Made by a program: the position numbers and the translations under genes
Part shown: in pieces, positions 45,599-54,698 of the stretch
Layout of the letters: every line of letters starts with the position of its first letter
Position numbering within the stretch: position 1 is the stretch's first letter
Notes under the pieces: model-generated
What the model was told of the DNA's origin: nothing
What the model saw: only the letters and a program-made list of their open reading frames with translations
The model's database searches: none
From: Rothia sp. (in: high G+C Gram-positive bacteria)
GTDB taxonomy: Bacteria; Actinomycetota; Actinomycetes; Actinomycetales; Micrococcaceae
Direction of reading: 5' to 3'
Assembly: GCA_030529845.1 (NCBI GenBank)
Contig: JAUMWB010000001.1
Span: 124,001-188,000 of the forward strand
DNA: 64,000 bases

Positions 45599-46381
45599 AT
45601 GTTTGGTTTTGGTAAGAAAAAGAAGGACGCGGACGCCGCAGCTGAGGCTGAGCAGGGCACGCTGGCGGTAGCTGTAGAGAGCGACGAGAAAGAAGCTGCC
45701 GCTGACGATGCGCCTGCTGAGGCGTCCTTTGCGGAATTCACCCGTGAGAACGGCCCCTTTGACATTACCGAGCAGCGTACAGGCTCTAGCTATATAGATT
45801 TGGGTGGCCTGATGGTTAAGAGCAACCCGGGGCTAAACCTGCGTCTTGAGGCTGACCAGAAAACCCAGCAGGTTATCGCTGTGACCCTGCAGCTGGGTGA
45901 GGGAACCTTGCAGGTGCAGGCTTTTGCTGCTCCTAAGAGCCGGGGTATCTGGGATGAGATTCGCAAGGAACTCTCTGAGAGTGTCCGCCGTCAGGGTGGT
46001 CAGGTAGATATTAATGATGGCCCCTTTGGTCGTCAGCTCATCTCTCGTGTACCTGCTGAACTTCCCGATGGCCGTAAGGGCTTCCGTATTGCCCGCTTTG
46101 TGGGCGTAGATGGGCCCCGCTGGTTTGTGCGCGGAGTCTTTTCGGGCAAGGCTGTGTTGCCCGGAGAGAGCGCTACCGCCCTTGAAGAGGTCTTCCGTTC
46201 TATCGTGGTGAACCGTGGTTCCGATCCCATGCCGCCGCGTGACCTGCTGCCCATGCGGGTGCCTCAGAGTATTCAGGATGCCGCAGCCGCCCAGGCCGCA
46301 GCCGCAGCTGCTGCCCAAGCTGAGAAGAAGCCTACTCTTGAGGTGCCCCGCCGCGGCCCCGAGATTACCGAAATTGGCTAG
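45599..46381 (+). CDS. DUF3710 family protein
   Basis: 260 residues. An acidic Ala/Glu-rich N-terminus (about 1-45) precedes the conserved domain, with NGPFDI, IDLGGLMVKSNPGLNLRLE, VQAFAAPKSRGIWDEIRKELSESVRRQGG and FVGVDGPRWFVRGVFSGKA. It matches the actinobacterial DUF3710 family (M. tuberculosis Rv2696c), always beside dut. Function unknown. ATG behind AAGGAGG. Confidence 0.9.
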   Translation: MFGFGKKKKDADAAAEAEQGTLAVAVESDEKEAAADDAPAEASFAEFTRENGPFDITEQRTGSSYIDLGGLMVKSNPGLNLRLEADQKTQQVIAVTLQLGEGTLQVQAFAAPKSRGIWDEIRKELSESVRRQGGQVDINDGPFGRQLISRVPAELPDGRKGFRIARFVGVDGPRWFVRGVFSGKAVLPGESATALEEVFRSIVVNRGSDPMPPRDLLPMRVPQSIQDAAAAQAAAAAAAQAEKKPTLEVPRRGPEITEIG

Positions 46382-46386
46382 AGGCC

Positions 46387-46923
46387 ATGCCAGAGACTGA
46401 GTCGCCCTTTACCCAGCAGCAGGTTGCCGGCCCTGCCACTCGCCTGGAAGAGTACCCCGAGAGGTTTCGGGCGCGAGCTGCCGGGCGGGTGACCCGCGTG
46501 CACATGTCGCATATGGGGGCTAACCCCCGTTTCGAGGTGACCTTGGTGGTCGAGAAGTCTAAGCCGCTGCCTCCCGCCAAGACTCACCCCATGACGGGTA
46601 TGCCGATTGCAGAAACAGGCGAGGACCTGGACGACACCACTGATGTGAGCACCAGCGAAGATACATCAACCGGCCAGTTTTCTGTACTCGATGAGGAGAC
46701 CGGCTTCACCAGCAGGTTTAGCGTCAAGCGTGCGGCTCCCCGCCTGCTCTACCCGGAATTCCCTCCCTTGAACCCAGGTGCGGTGCTGACCTTGATTTGG
46801 CAGGGGCAACGCCAGGTACCGGGAATTGAGGCCGGGGGCTACCTGCGAGTCTCGGGTATGCTGAGCACCCGCGAGAAGCCCCTGATGTACAACCCGCGCT
46901 ACGAGATTGTGCCAGCTCTTTAG
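46387..46923 (+). CDS. OB-fold nucleic-acid-binding-like protein
   Basis: A 178-residue protein with an OB-fold-like beta pattern: FRARAAGRVTRVHMSHMGANPRFEVTLVVEK ... LYPEFPPLNPGAVLTLIWQGQRQVPGIEAGGYLRVSGML. A polar, acidic insertion (about 65-95) is specific to this protein. Orthologues lie after DUF3710 in many actinobacteria (Rv2694c). Nucleic acid binding is inferred from the fold only. Five bp after the DUF3710 stop. Confidence 0.8.
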   Translation: MPETESPFTQQQVAGPATRLEEYPERFRARAAGRVTRVHMSHMGANPRFEVTLVVEKSKPLPPAKTHPMTGMPIAETGEDLDDTTDVSTSEDTSTGQFSVLDEETGFTSRFSVKRAAPRLLYPEFPPLNPGAVLTLIWQGQRQVPGIEAGGYLRVSGMLSTREKPLMYNPRYEIVPAL

Positions 46924-46933
46924 CAGGGACCAT

Positions 46934-46985
46934 ATAAGGACGCCGGCCCCACCTTCTGCGCAGAAGGTGGGGCCGGCGTCCTTAT
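46934..46985. terminator. Perfect 52-bp palindrome between OB-fold gene and ceoC
   Basis: Positions 46934-46959 are the exact reverse complement of 46960-46985 with no spacer: ATAAGGACGCCGGCCCC... mirrored, centre CTGCGCAG. It ends 16 bp before the ceoC stop, between convergent genes, so it can act as a terminator in both directions. The outer arm AAGGACGCCGG recurs in the hairpin at 63326. Confidence 0.85.
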
Positions 46986-47000
46986 GGTGTAGGGCAGGTG

Positions 47001-47654
47001 CTAGCTGAAGAGGGCTCGGATGTCGTCCTCACCGCTGGGGGTGGTGATGAAGAAGAGCTCGTCGCCACCCTCAATCACATCGTCGCCGCTGGGGGTAATG
47101 GGGATCCCGTCGCGCAAGATAGCGGTGAGGGTGGTTTCGTAGGGCCACTGCACATTATCGACGGTGTGCCCAATAACAGGATGGTCTGCTGGTACGGTGT
47201 ACTCCACCAGGGTGGCGCTACCGGTCTTGAGAGTAAGCAGGCGGACAACGTCACCCACCTCCACAGCTTCCTCCACCAGGGCAGTCATGAGACGGGGGGT
47301 CGATACCGCAACATCCACGCCCCAGGAGTCGTCAAAGAGCCACTCGTTCTTGGGGTTGTTCACGCGGGCAACAGTGCGGGGCACACCGAATTCGCTGCGG
47401 GCTAGCAGGGAGACGACCAGGTTAGTTTTGTCGTCGCCCGAGGCAGCAACGATGACATCGGCGTTCTCAGGCTTGGCCTGCCGCAGGACGGATAGCTCGC
47501 AGGCATCGCCAATCACCCAGTGAGCATGCTGGACATCGCTGCGGGAGATAGCCTCTGGCTTGATGTCGATGATGGTGACCGTGTGGCCGTGGGAGAGGAG
47601 CTCGCGGGCGCTGGATGAGCCCACCGAACCTGCACCGATAACGATTACTTCCAT
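47001..47654 (-). CDS. ceoC: TrkA-family potassium uptake regulator CeoC
   Basis: 217-residue RCK protein. The N-terminal Rossmann fold has GAGSVGSSSARELLSHGH and the acidic ribose-binding strand TIIDIKPEA. The C-terminal TrkA-C domain is ATLVEYTVPADHPVIGHTV ... GGDELFFITTPSGED. Such subunits gate potassium transporters in response to NAD(H) or nucleotides. It overlaps the downstream end of ceoB by 10 bp, and the KimA-like transporter is divergent from the pair, matching M. tuberculosis Rv2690c-Rv2692. Confidence 0.9.
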   Translation of the reverse strand: MEVIVIGAGSVGSSSARELLSHGHTVTIIDIKPEAISRSDVQHAHWVIGDACELSVLRQAKPENADVIVAASGDDKTNLVVSLLARSEFGVPRTVARVNNPKNEWLFDDSWGVDVAVSTPRLMTALVEEAVEVGDVVRLLTLKTGSATLVEYTVPADHPVIGHTVDNVQWPYETTLTAILRDGIPITPSGDDVIEGGDELFFITTPSGEDDIRALFS

Positions 47655-48337
47655 TCCAGATCCCCCTCAGCGTTACGTGCCGGGGGAGCGCCCAGCACCC
47701 TGGCAATCTCGTTGATGTCCTCGGTACGCATCATGGCGTGTACCGTATCGCCCTGCTGGTAGGAGGTGTCCTTGGTGGGTAGCATACCCTCCCCAAAACG
47801 AGTCAGGTAGGCCACGCGAACACCCGCTGCCTGTTCAATCTCGGTGAGGGCGTGACCGGCCCAATCCTCATGTAGCTGGAGCTCTCCCAGCATCAGACGG
47901 CCCGAGGCCTCACGGAAGTCACCGGCCATGGCCTGCTCCGGCAAAATTCGGCGCAGCACCTGATCGGTGGACCAGCGCACTGCCGCTACCGTCGGAATAC
48001 CAAGACGCTGGTAGAACTCGGCCCTGTTGGGGTCATAGATGCGGGCCACCACGTGCTGCACCCCAAAAGTCTCGCGGGCCACACGGGAGGCAATGATGTT
48101 GGAGTTATCCCCGGACGATACAGCAGCAAAGGCGTAGGCCTGCTCAATACCGGCCCGTTTGAGGGTCTCACGGTCAAACCCCACACCGGTGACTTTCTTG
48201 CCCGCAAAATCCTTGCGTAGCCTGCGGAAAGACCTATCATCCTGGTCAATGACCGCGACCGTATGGCCAGCATCTTCAAGAGTATGAGCCAGCATGACTC
48301 CCACACGACCGGCACCCATAATCACAAAATGGGGCAC
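47645..48337 (-). CDS. ceoB: TrkA-family potassium uptake regulator CeoB
   Basis: 230-residue RCK protein, with GAGRVGVMLAHTLEDAGH and VAVIDQDDRSFRRL in the Rossmann domain and a TrkA-C domain (LMLGELQLHEDWAGHALTEIEQAAGVRVAYLTRFGEGM). Paralogue of CeoC; the two probably assemble as a mixed ring. Divergent from the permease gene with a 188-bp gap. Confidence 0.9.
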   Translation of the reverse strand: MPHFVIMGAGRVGVMLAHTLEDAGHTVAVIDQDDRSFRRLRKDFAGKKVTGVGFDRETLKRAGIEQAYAFAAVSSGDNSNIIASRVARETFGVQHVVARIYDPNRAEFYQRLGIPTVAAVRWSTDQVLRRILPEQAMAGDFREASGRLMLGELQLHEDWAGHALTEIEQAAGVRVAYLTRFGEGMLPTKDTSYQQGDTVHAMMRTEDINEIARVLGAPPARNAEGDLEWK

Positions 48338-48511
48338 TTAGCACCTCACCAAAGCACAGCAATAAGAAACATGAACCCTGCTGGGCAGGGCTGACACTAG
48401 TCTACGCCCGGTAGCCCCACCACCCAACCGGCGCGCCCGAGCCGTGCGGGAGCGTCCTGACCCACAGCCAAAATGTGGTGTGTGTAGCTGTGTTTTCTCT
48501 GCGCTAGCGAC

Positions 48512-48526
48512 TACGGTTAGAGCCTG
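48512..48526 (+). promoter_or_regulatory. Candidate leaderless promoter of the KimA-like gene
   Basis: TACGGT (48512-48517) ends 8 bp before GTG 48526 and there is no ribosome site, suggesting the transcript starts at the GTG. The -35 match is poor. Confidence 0.35.
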
Positions 48527-50478
48527 TGAGAAATATTAGGAGCGCGGCCACCCGCCTGATCTTTGGTGCCCCCGTCACCAGCAGGCATGCCAAAAAAGGC
48601 AACCTGCCCAAGCGCCGTGCCCTGCCCCTCTTTGGGGCCGACGGGTTCTCATCGGTCGCCTATGCCCCCGACGAAATTCTGCTCACCCTTCTGGTCGCTG
48701 GCCACGGGGCACTAGCCTATTCCCCCCTGGTGGGCCTGGGCATTGCCCTGATCCTGCTGGTTGTGGTGGGAGCCTACCGCTACAACATTCAGCACGTGGG
48801 CGAGCGCGGCGATTTTGCCCTGGTGCACCAGAACCTGGGAATCACCGCCGCTATCGTGCTGGGCGCGGCCCTGATGGTGGACTTTATGCTCACCGTAGCG
48901 GTGTCCCTGTCGTCTGCTGCCCAGTACCTGGAGTCGATTACCCCGGTACTGCTAGGGCACCAGAGACTGATTGCCTGTTCCCTCATTGGCCTGGTGACCT
49001 TTATCTGCCTGCGTGGTCTAAAAGTAATGCTGCCGGTCTCCCACCTGCCTTCTTATGTTTTTTTGGTGCTGCTGGCTGCTACCGTGGTGTGCGGGCTGAT
49101 TGCGGACGCCACCGGCCAGCTAGGGCAGGCGGTGTCGGCTGACTACACGGTGGTGGTACCGGACGGGGCAACCGAGGTGCTGACCACCCAGCTCGGCGTG
49201 GGTCTGCTCTTGGTCAGGGCTTTTGCCTCTGGCTCTGTGGCTTTGACAGGTGTTAATACCGTCAGTAACGCGGTCAAGGCGTTCGCCCCGCCGCGTCAGC
49301 GCAATGCGGCCATTAGTCTGATGGTGATTGGCGGGCTTTCGGCGCTCTCCCTGCTGGGAGTGCTTTATCTTGCTCAGCAAACCGGGGTGGTCAGCGTCCT
49401 TGACCCGGCCCAGGGGCTGCTTGTCAATGGCCAGCCGGTGGGGGAGGACTTCCACCAGGTACCCGTACTCCTGCAAATTACTGATGCTATCTTTGGCCTG
49501 CCTTTAGCCAGTATTCTGCTCGGTGCTGCCACCATCGGGGTGCTGATGGTCGCGGCCATGACCGCTTTTACCGGCTTCCCCATGCTCGCTACCACCATTG
49601 CCGCTAAACAGTACCTACCGGTACACCTGTCGGCCCGAAGCTCAGCCTCCCTCTACGCTAACGGTGTGCTGGCCCTGGGCATGAGCTCCATGCTGCTAGT
49701 TGCTATCGTCGGGCCCAACGTGCATGCCCTGGTACAGATGTATATCGTGGGCGTCTTTACCGCTATGGCCCTCACCCAGTATGCGGTGCTTCGCAACCGC
49801 TGGCGGGCCCAGCGCATCACCCTCGACACAAAAAAACGCCGCACCCTCTGGCGCGATATCGGTATCAGCGCCATCGGTACCGGCGCCTCGGTCACGGTGC
49901 TCGTCGTTATCATCCTTACCAAGTTCACCCACGGTGCCTGGTTCACCGTACTCCTCATACTTCTTCTGACCTGGCTCATGATAAAAACCAACACACACTA
50001 CAGCGCCATCGACCGGCAGCTGGCTCTCTCAGCCGACCCCGACCAACTGGCCGCAGACCGGGCCCTGCCCTCACGCGTCCACGCCCTCATCTATGTCGAG
50101 CGGGTACGCAAACCTGTGCTCCGGGCCCTGGCCTACGCGCGAGCCTCCCGCCCTTCCTCCATCGAAGCTCTGGTGGTGAATGTCGATGAAGCCCGCACCC
50201 GCGAAAACATCGACACCTGGGAAGCCCTCGAACTGCCCGTCGACCTGACCGTGCTCGACTCGCCCTACCGCAACCCGTCCGCCAGCGTGCTGGACTACGT
50301 GCAGCAGATGCGCCAAAAATCCCCCCGCGACGTGCTGGTGGTCTACCTGCCCGAATACGTGGTGCCCCACTGGTGGCAGGGCATCTTCCACCGCCGCACC
50401 GTGCACAAGCTCAAAGCCCGCCTGCGCCATGAACCCGGTGTGGTTGTAGCCTCCGTGCCCTGGCAAATCGACCGCTAA
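48526..50478 (+). CDS. KimA-like APC-family potassium transporter
   Basis: A 650-residue permease with about 12 membrane helices (residues 40-480) and a C-terminal cytoplasmic domain (about 500-650) with VHALIYVERVRKPVLRALAYARA. The N-terminus KGNLPKRRALPLFGADGFSSVAYAPDEILL strongly resembles Bacillus KimA (YdaO), a high-affinity potassium importer controlled by c-di-AMP. In actinobacteria it is annotated as APC or amino-acid permease. The divergent ceoB/ceoC regulators support potassium as substrate. GTG start, possibly leaderless. The RNA methyltransferase gene follows 34 bp later. Confidence 0.8.
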   Translation: MRNIRSAATRLIFGAPVTSRHAKKGNLPKRRALPLFGADGFSSVAYAPDEILLTLLVAGHGALAYSPLVGLGIALILLVVVGAYRYNIQHVGERGDFALVHQNLGITAAIVLGAALMVDFMLTVAVSLSSAAQYLESITPVLLGHQRLIACSLIGLVTFICLRGLKVMLPVSHLPSYVFLVLLAATVVCGLIADATGQLGQAVSADYTVVVPDGATEVLTTQLGVGLLLVRAFASGSVALTGVNTVSNAVKAFAPPRQRNAAISLMVIGGLSALSLLGVLYLAQQTGVVSVLDPAQGLLVNGQPVGEDFHQVPVLLQITDAIFGLPLASILLGAATIGVLMVAAMTAFTGFPMLATTIAAKQYLPVHLSARSSASLYANGVLALGMSSMLLVAIVGPNVHALVQMYIVGVFTAMALTQYAVLRNRWRAQRITLDTKKRRTLWRDIGISAIGTGASVTVLVVIILTKFTHGAWFTVLLILLLTWLMIKTNTHYSAIDRQLALSADPDQLAADRALPSRVHALIYVERVRKPVLRALAYARASRPSSIEALVVNVDEARTRENIDTWEALELPVDLTVLDSPYRNPSASVLDYVQQMRQKSPRDVLVVYLPEYVVPHWWQGIFHRRTVHKLKARLRHEPGVVVASVPWQIDR

Positions 50479-50512
50479 CACCCACCCAAGCCCTACCCCA
50501 AGCGAGAATCAC

Positions 50513-51973
50513 ATGACCACTACCCCCACCTCACCCGAACCCGCTATCGGTGACCTCCTAGACGTCACCCCCGAACGCCCCGCCCACGGTGGTGCCCTGG
50601 TTGCCCGGGCGGGGGAGCGGGTCATCTTCGTCCGCCACGGCGTCGTGGGGGAGCGAGCCACCGCCCGCATTACCGGACGCGGACCCAAGGGCCGCTTCTT
50701 CTTTGCGGATGTCGTCTCAGTGGATGCCCCCTCACCACAGCGCCGCCCCCACCCCTGGGCACCTGCGGACGCGCTCGCGTCCGCCCAGCCTCTTGGCGGT
50801 ATGGAATACGGCCACCTGGCTCCTGCCACCCAGCTGGCCTACAAGCAGCAGATTGTGACTGAACAGCTGGTGCGCCTGGGCGGGATGCCCGCTGACCACC
50901 CGCTACTGGCTAACCTGCCGGTCCATGCTCTACCCGGCAACGAGCAGGGGCTGCACTGGCGCACCCGAGTGCATTTTGCGGTGGAGCGCGAGAGCCAGCA
51001 GATCGCCATGTTCCCGCACTCTAGCTCGGTGCCTGTACCTGTCCCGGGTTTTCCCCTGGCCGATGAGCGCATCGAGGCCCTAGAGCTGCACCGGCTCAAG
51101 CTAGCCGGTATTACCCGGGTTGATGTGGCGATCTCTGCCACCGATATGGTGGCCGTGGTCTTTACCGTATCTGCCCGCACCACGCCTGCGGCGGTCGCTG
51201 AGAATATTGAGACTCAGGCCCGATCCTTGTGGGGTTCTCTGGAAGAACGCATGATCACCCTGGTCTTTACCCCCGAGAAAAAAGGCGGACGCCGCCGCGG
51301 CAGCAAACCCGCCGACATCATCGCCGGGGCCGCCACCCCCAACCTACTGGAGACAGCCACCGTCTACACCCAGGACTTCTACTGGAACGTGGGCGTCACC
51401 GGCTTCTGGCAGATTCACCGGGCCGCTCCCGAGGTGCTGGGTAACGCTGTGCTTGAAGCTGCCCACCTGTCGCAGGGCATGACGGTCTACGACCTCTACG
51501 CCGGTGCCGGCTTCTTCACCGCGCTCGCGGCGGACGCCGTAGGCGACAGGGGCACGGTTTTGTCGGTTGAGGGATCTCCAGTGACCAGCCGCAATGCGTC
51601 CGAGAACTTTGGTGACGAGGGGCCCTCCCGCACCCACAGATCTGAGCGGACGCGCGTGCGCGTGGAACGCGGGGACGTGGGGCAGATGCTTGAGCAGGTT
51701 TCTGCAGAAGTCTCTGCCGGGCGCTTTGCCGCCCCGGACGTCGTCATTTGTGACCCCTCGCGTGAGGGCGCTGGTCGGGCGGTGATGGAACAGGTTTCTG
51801 CCCTGGCCCCCCAGCGGATTGTCTATGTTGCCTGCGACCCGGCTGCCCTGGGCCGCGACACCGGCTACCTGCGGGCAGCAGGCTGGCGGCTGGAGTCGGT
51901 TGAAGCGTTTGATATGTACCCCAACACCCACCACGTCGAAGCGGTGGCGGTGTTTAGCCGGTACGGGGCATAA
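50513..51973 (+). CDS. TRAM-domain class I RNA methyltransferase (RumA/TrmA family)
   Basis: 486 residues. The N-terminal TRAM domain (about 5-70: AHGGALVARAGERVIFVRHGVVGERATARI) binds RNA. The C-terminal Rossmann fold has YDLYAGAGFFTALAADAVG for SAM, DVVICDPSREGAGRAVMEQV and the catalytic Cys in RIVYVACDPAALGRD. This is the 5-methyluridine methyltransferase family (M. tuberculosis Rv2689c). An iron-sulfur cluster Cys set seen in RumA is absent. Whether rRNA or tRNA is the target cannot be told. Confidence 0.9.
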   Translation: MTTTPTSPEPAIGDLLDVTPERPAHGGALVARAGERVIFVRHGVVGERATARITGRGPKGRFFFADVVSVDAPSPQRRPHPWAPADALASAQPLGGMEYGHLAPATQLAYKQQIVTEQLVRLGGMPADHPLLANLPVHALPGNEQGLHWRTRVHFAVERESQQIAMFPHSSSVPVPVPGFPLADERIEALELHRLKLAGITRVDVAISATDMVAVVFTVSARTTPAAVAENIETQARSLWGSLEERMITLVFTPEKKGGRRRGSKPADIIAGAATPNLLETATVYTQDFYWNVGVTGFWQIHRAAPEVLGNAVLEAAHLSQGMTVYDLYAGAGFFTALAADAVGDRGTVLSVEGSPVTSRNASENFGDEGPSRTHRSERTRVRVERGDVGQMLEQVSAEVSAGRFAAPDVVICDPSREGAGRAVMEQVSALAPQRIVYVACDPAALGRDTGYLRAAGWRLESVEAFDMYPNTHHVEAVAVFSRYGA

Positions 51974-51980
51974 AGGTTCC

Positions 51981-52012
51981 CAGAAAAGACCAGCTAACTC
52001 AGAAAAGACCAG
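51981..52012 (+). repeat. Direct repeat CAGAAAAGACCAG
   Basis: The 13-mer occurs at 51981-51993 and 52000-52012, immediately before a terminator hairpin that itself begins with a related CAGAAAAACC. Probably slippage-derived. Confidence 0.6.
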
Positions 52013-52013
52013 A

Positions 52014-52054
52014 AAATCAGAAAAACCCACCTAGTTCGTGGGTTTTTCTGATTT
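52014..52054. terminator. Bidirectional terminator after the RNA methyltransferase gene
   Basis: Perfect 17-bp stem AAATCAGAAAAACCCAC/GTGGGTTTTTCTGATTT with a 7-base loop, between convergent genes. Confidence 0.85.
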
Positions 52055-52096
52055 AAATGGTACCTACCCCTGTGGGGCGCGGCGGGGTGGTGACTG

Positions 52097-52294
52097 CTAG
52101 CTGAGGCGGTCGGTCTGGTCGTCCCACTCCACAGCTACAGCGCGCAGGGCCTCCTCCTTGGCACGAGCGTGGTGGCCGCAGAAAAGCAGGTCTAAACCTG
52201 ACTCCATCACCACACGCACATAGGCCTGGGCGCCGCAGGCATCGCACCGGTCAGCAGCTGTCAGTTCGCGGCGGGTCTCAAGAGTTGCACTCAC
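52097..52294 (-). CDS. DUF7455 small zinc-finger-like protein
   Basis: 65 residues, with DRCDACGAQAYVRVVMESGLDLLFCGHHA: two Cys followed by Cys-Gly-His-His, the pattern of an actinobacterial DUF7455 protein and probably a zinc site. An acidic tail follows (VEWDDQTDRLS). Function unknown. It is divergent from the topoisomerase gene, and the pairing is common in relatives. ATG, or GTG in context, behind AAGGAG. Confidence 0.85.
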   Translation of the reverse strand: MSATLETRRELTAADRCDACGAQAYVRVVMESGLDLLFCGHHARAKEEALRAVAVEWDDQTDRLS

Positions 52295-52518
52295 GATAGG
52301 CTCCTTTCAAAAGCTTTCTTTCTTACCCTCCATACAATCACTGACCGAGCCGCCCCGCACGTCCTTTCGCCCACAGCGCTAAACCCCCTGGTGTCAGCCC
52401 AAACCGATCGCGGACGTCCGCGCCGCCACAGTTCAGGCACAGCAGCGCCAGGCCCCGCCAACCCGAACACATGTACTAGACTAGATAGGCGTCCCGTCCA
52501 TACCTGCAGGAGAGTTTC

Positions 52519-54612
52519 GTGGCAGCAAACAACTACACCGCCCGCAACCTATCGGTGCTCGAAGGCCTCGAAGCCGTGCGCAAACGCCCCGGCATGTATA
52601 TTGGCTCCACCGACTCGCGCGGCCTCATGCACTGCCTCTGGGAAATTATCGACAACTCGGTCGATGAAGCCCTGGCAGGGTTCGGCCAGTCCATCCAGGT
52701 CATTCTCTACAAGGACGGCTCGGTTGAGGTGCAGGACGATGGCCGCGGCGTGCCCACCGACATCGAACCCCGCACCGGCCTCTCCGGCGTTGAGGTGGTC
52801 TACACCAAGTTGCACGCCGGCGGTAAGTTCGGCGGTGGCTCCTACAACGCTTCGGGCGGTCTACACGGTGTGGGCGCCTCGGTTGTTAACGCCCTGTCCT
52901 CCCGCCTGGATGTGCAGGTAGACCGCGGCGGCAAAACCTACCAGATGAGTTTCCGCCACGGTGTTCCCGGCATCTTCGACGACGCCCGCACCCCCAAGCC
53001 CGATGCCCCCTTCACCGCCTCCTCGGACGCCCTGCAGGTGGTTGGTAAGGCCAAGCGCGGGGTCACCGGCACCCGGGTGCGTTACTGGGCTGACCCCATG
53101 ATTTTCACCCCGGACGCCCGGTTCAGCTACGAGAACCTGGCAGCCCGAGCCCGCCAGACCGCCTTCCTTATTCCCGGCCTGCGCATTGCCGTGCGCGACG
53201 AACGCCGCCTACCCGGCACCCCCGGCGAATTTGAGACCGTTGAGGAGGTCTTCCAGCACGACGGTGGTATCTCTGAGTTCGTGGACTACCTGGCCCACGA
53301 CCAGGCGGTAACCGACATCTGGCGCTTCACCGGCACCGATACCTTCACCGAGACCGTCCCCGTGCTCGATGCCGAGGGCCACTCCCAGCTCACAGAAGTT
53401 GAGCGCGAGTGTGAAGTGGATGTTGCCCTGCGCTGGGGGACCGGCTACGAAACCAAGTTGCGTACCTTCGTCAATATCATTTCCACACCCAAGGGCGGTA
53501 CCCACCAGACCGGCTTTGAACAGGGCCTGCTCAAGACCTTCCGCAAGCACATTGCCGATAATGCGCGAAAGTTCAAGGCGGGCACCGACAAGATTGAAAA
53601 GGACGACGTGCTGGCAGGGCTCACTGCCGTGCTCACTGTGCGCCTGGCTGAGCCCCAGTTTGAGGGCCAGACTAAGGAGATTCTGGGTACCCCGGCGGTG
53701 CGGCAGATTGTCTCTAAGGTGGTTGCCAAGCAGCTAGCTGCCAAGCTGACCTCTACGGCCCGGGGAGAGAAGACCCAGGCGGCGGCTGTTTCTGAGAAGG
53801 TTGTTGCTGAGATGAAGTCGCGTATCTCAGCGCGGGTTCACAAGGAAACCCAGCGTCGTAAGAACGCCCTGGAAACCTCGTCCATGCCCGCCAAGCTGGT
53901 GGACTGCCGGTCTACCGATGTTGAGAAGTCTGAGCTTTTTATTGTGGAGGGTGACTCGGCACTGGGCACAGCGCGTTTGGCTCGTTCTTCGACCTACCAG
54001 GCCCTTTTGCCCATTCGCGGCAAGATTCTAAACGTGCAGAAGGCCTCCCTGACCGACATGCTGGCTAACGCCGAGTGCGCCGCCATTATTCAGGTCATTG
54101 GCGCCGGTTCTGGCCGCACCTTCGATCTAGAGCAGAAGCGCTACAACAAGATCATCATGATGACGGACGCGGACGTGGACGGCGCCCACATCCGCACCCT
54201 ACTGCTGACCCTCTTCTACCGCTACATGCGTCCGCTGGTTGAGGCAGGCCACGTTTACGCTGCCGTGCCGCCCCTGCACCGGGTTGAGGTGGTCAACCGG
54301 GGTAAGGCTAATGAGATGGTCTATACCTATTCTGAGAAGGAGCTCCACGAGCTTTTGGATAGGTTGGAAGCTGAGGGCAAGAGTTATAAGGAGCCAATCC
54401 AACGCTATAAGGGTCTGGGTGAGATGGACGCTGACCAGTTGGCTGAGACCACTATGGATCCCCGTCACCGGATGCTCCGCCGCGTGCGGGTGGAGGACGC
54501 CGAGGCTGCCGAGCGGGCCTTTACCCTGCTGATGGGCTCAGAGGTTGCCCCGCGTAAGGACTTCATTATTCGCGGTGCGACCAAGCTGGACCACACAGCA
54601 ATTGATGCCTAA
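52519..54612 (+). CDS. parE: Type IIA DNA topoisomerase subunit B (ParE/GyrB-like)
   Basis: 697 residues. GHKL ATPase domain ([38 protein letters not shown]), transducer domain with the QTK-type loop (GRERMINI-equivalent STARGEKTQ), then TOPRIM ([27 protein letters not shown]) and the C-terminal [19 protein letters not shown]. GyrB is normally at the replication origin in actinobacteria, so this copy near sigA is probably the topoisomerase IV-like ParE subunit; the A subunit is not in the window. GTG start behind AGGAG. Confidence 0.88.
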   Translation: MAANNYTARNLSVLEGLEAVRKRPGMYIGSTDSRGLMHCLWEIIDNSVDEALAGFGQSIQVILYKDGSVEVQDDGRGVPTDIEPRTGLSGVEVVYTKLHAGGKFGGGSYNASGGLHGVGASVVNALSSRLDVQVDRGGKTYQMSFRHGVPGIFDDARTPKPDAPFTASSDALQVVGKAKRGVTGTRVRYWADPMIFTPDARFSYENLAARARQTAFLIPGLRIAVRDERRLPGTPGEFETVEEVFQHDGGISEFVDYLAHDQAVTDIWRFTGTDTFTETVPVLDAEGHSQLTEVERECEVDVALRWGTGYETKLRTFVNIISTPKGGTHQTGFEQGLLKTFRKHIADNARKFKAGTDKIEKDDVLAGLTAVLTVRLAEPQFEGQTKEILGTPAVRQIVSKVVAKQLAAKLTSTARGEKTQAAAVSEKVVAEMKSRISARVHKETQRRKNALETSSMPAKLVDCRSTDVEKSELFIVEGDSALGTARLARSSTYQALLPIRGKILNVQKASLTDMLANAECAAIIQVIGAGSGRTFDLEQKRYNKIIMMTDADVDGAHIRTLLLTLFYRYMRPLVEAGHVYAAVPPLHRVEVVNRGKANEMVYTYSEKELHELLDRLEAEGKSYKEPIQRYKGLGEMDADQLAETTMDPRHRMLRRVRVEDAEAAERAFTLLMGSEVAPRKDFIIRGATKLDHTAIDA

Positions 54613-54698
54613 CAACAATCAGGTGGACTGCGATTTGCGATATGCAGGTGCGGCGTGCCGGAATCTGTGCGACCTAGCAGCTGAGTAAAATGTTGTGC

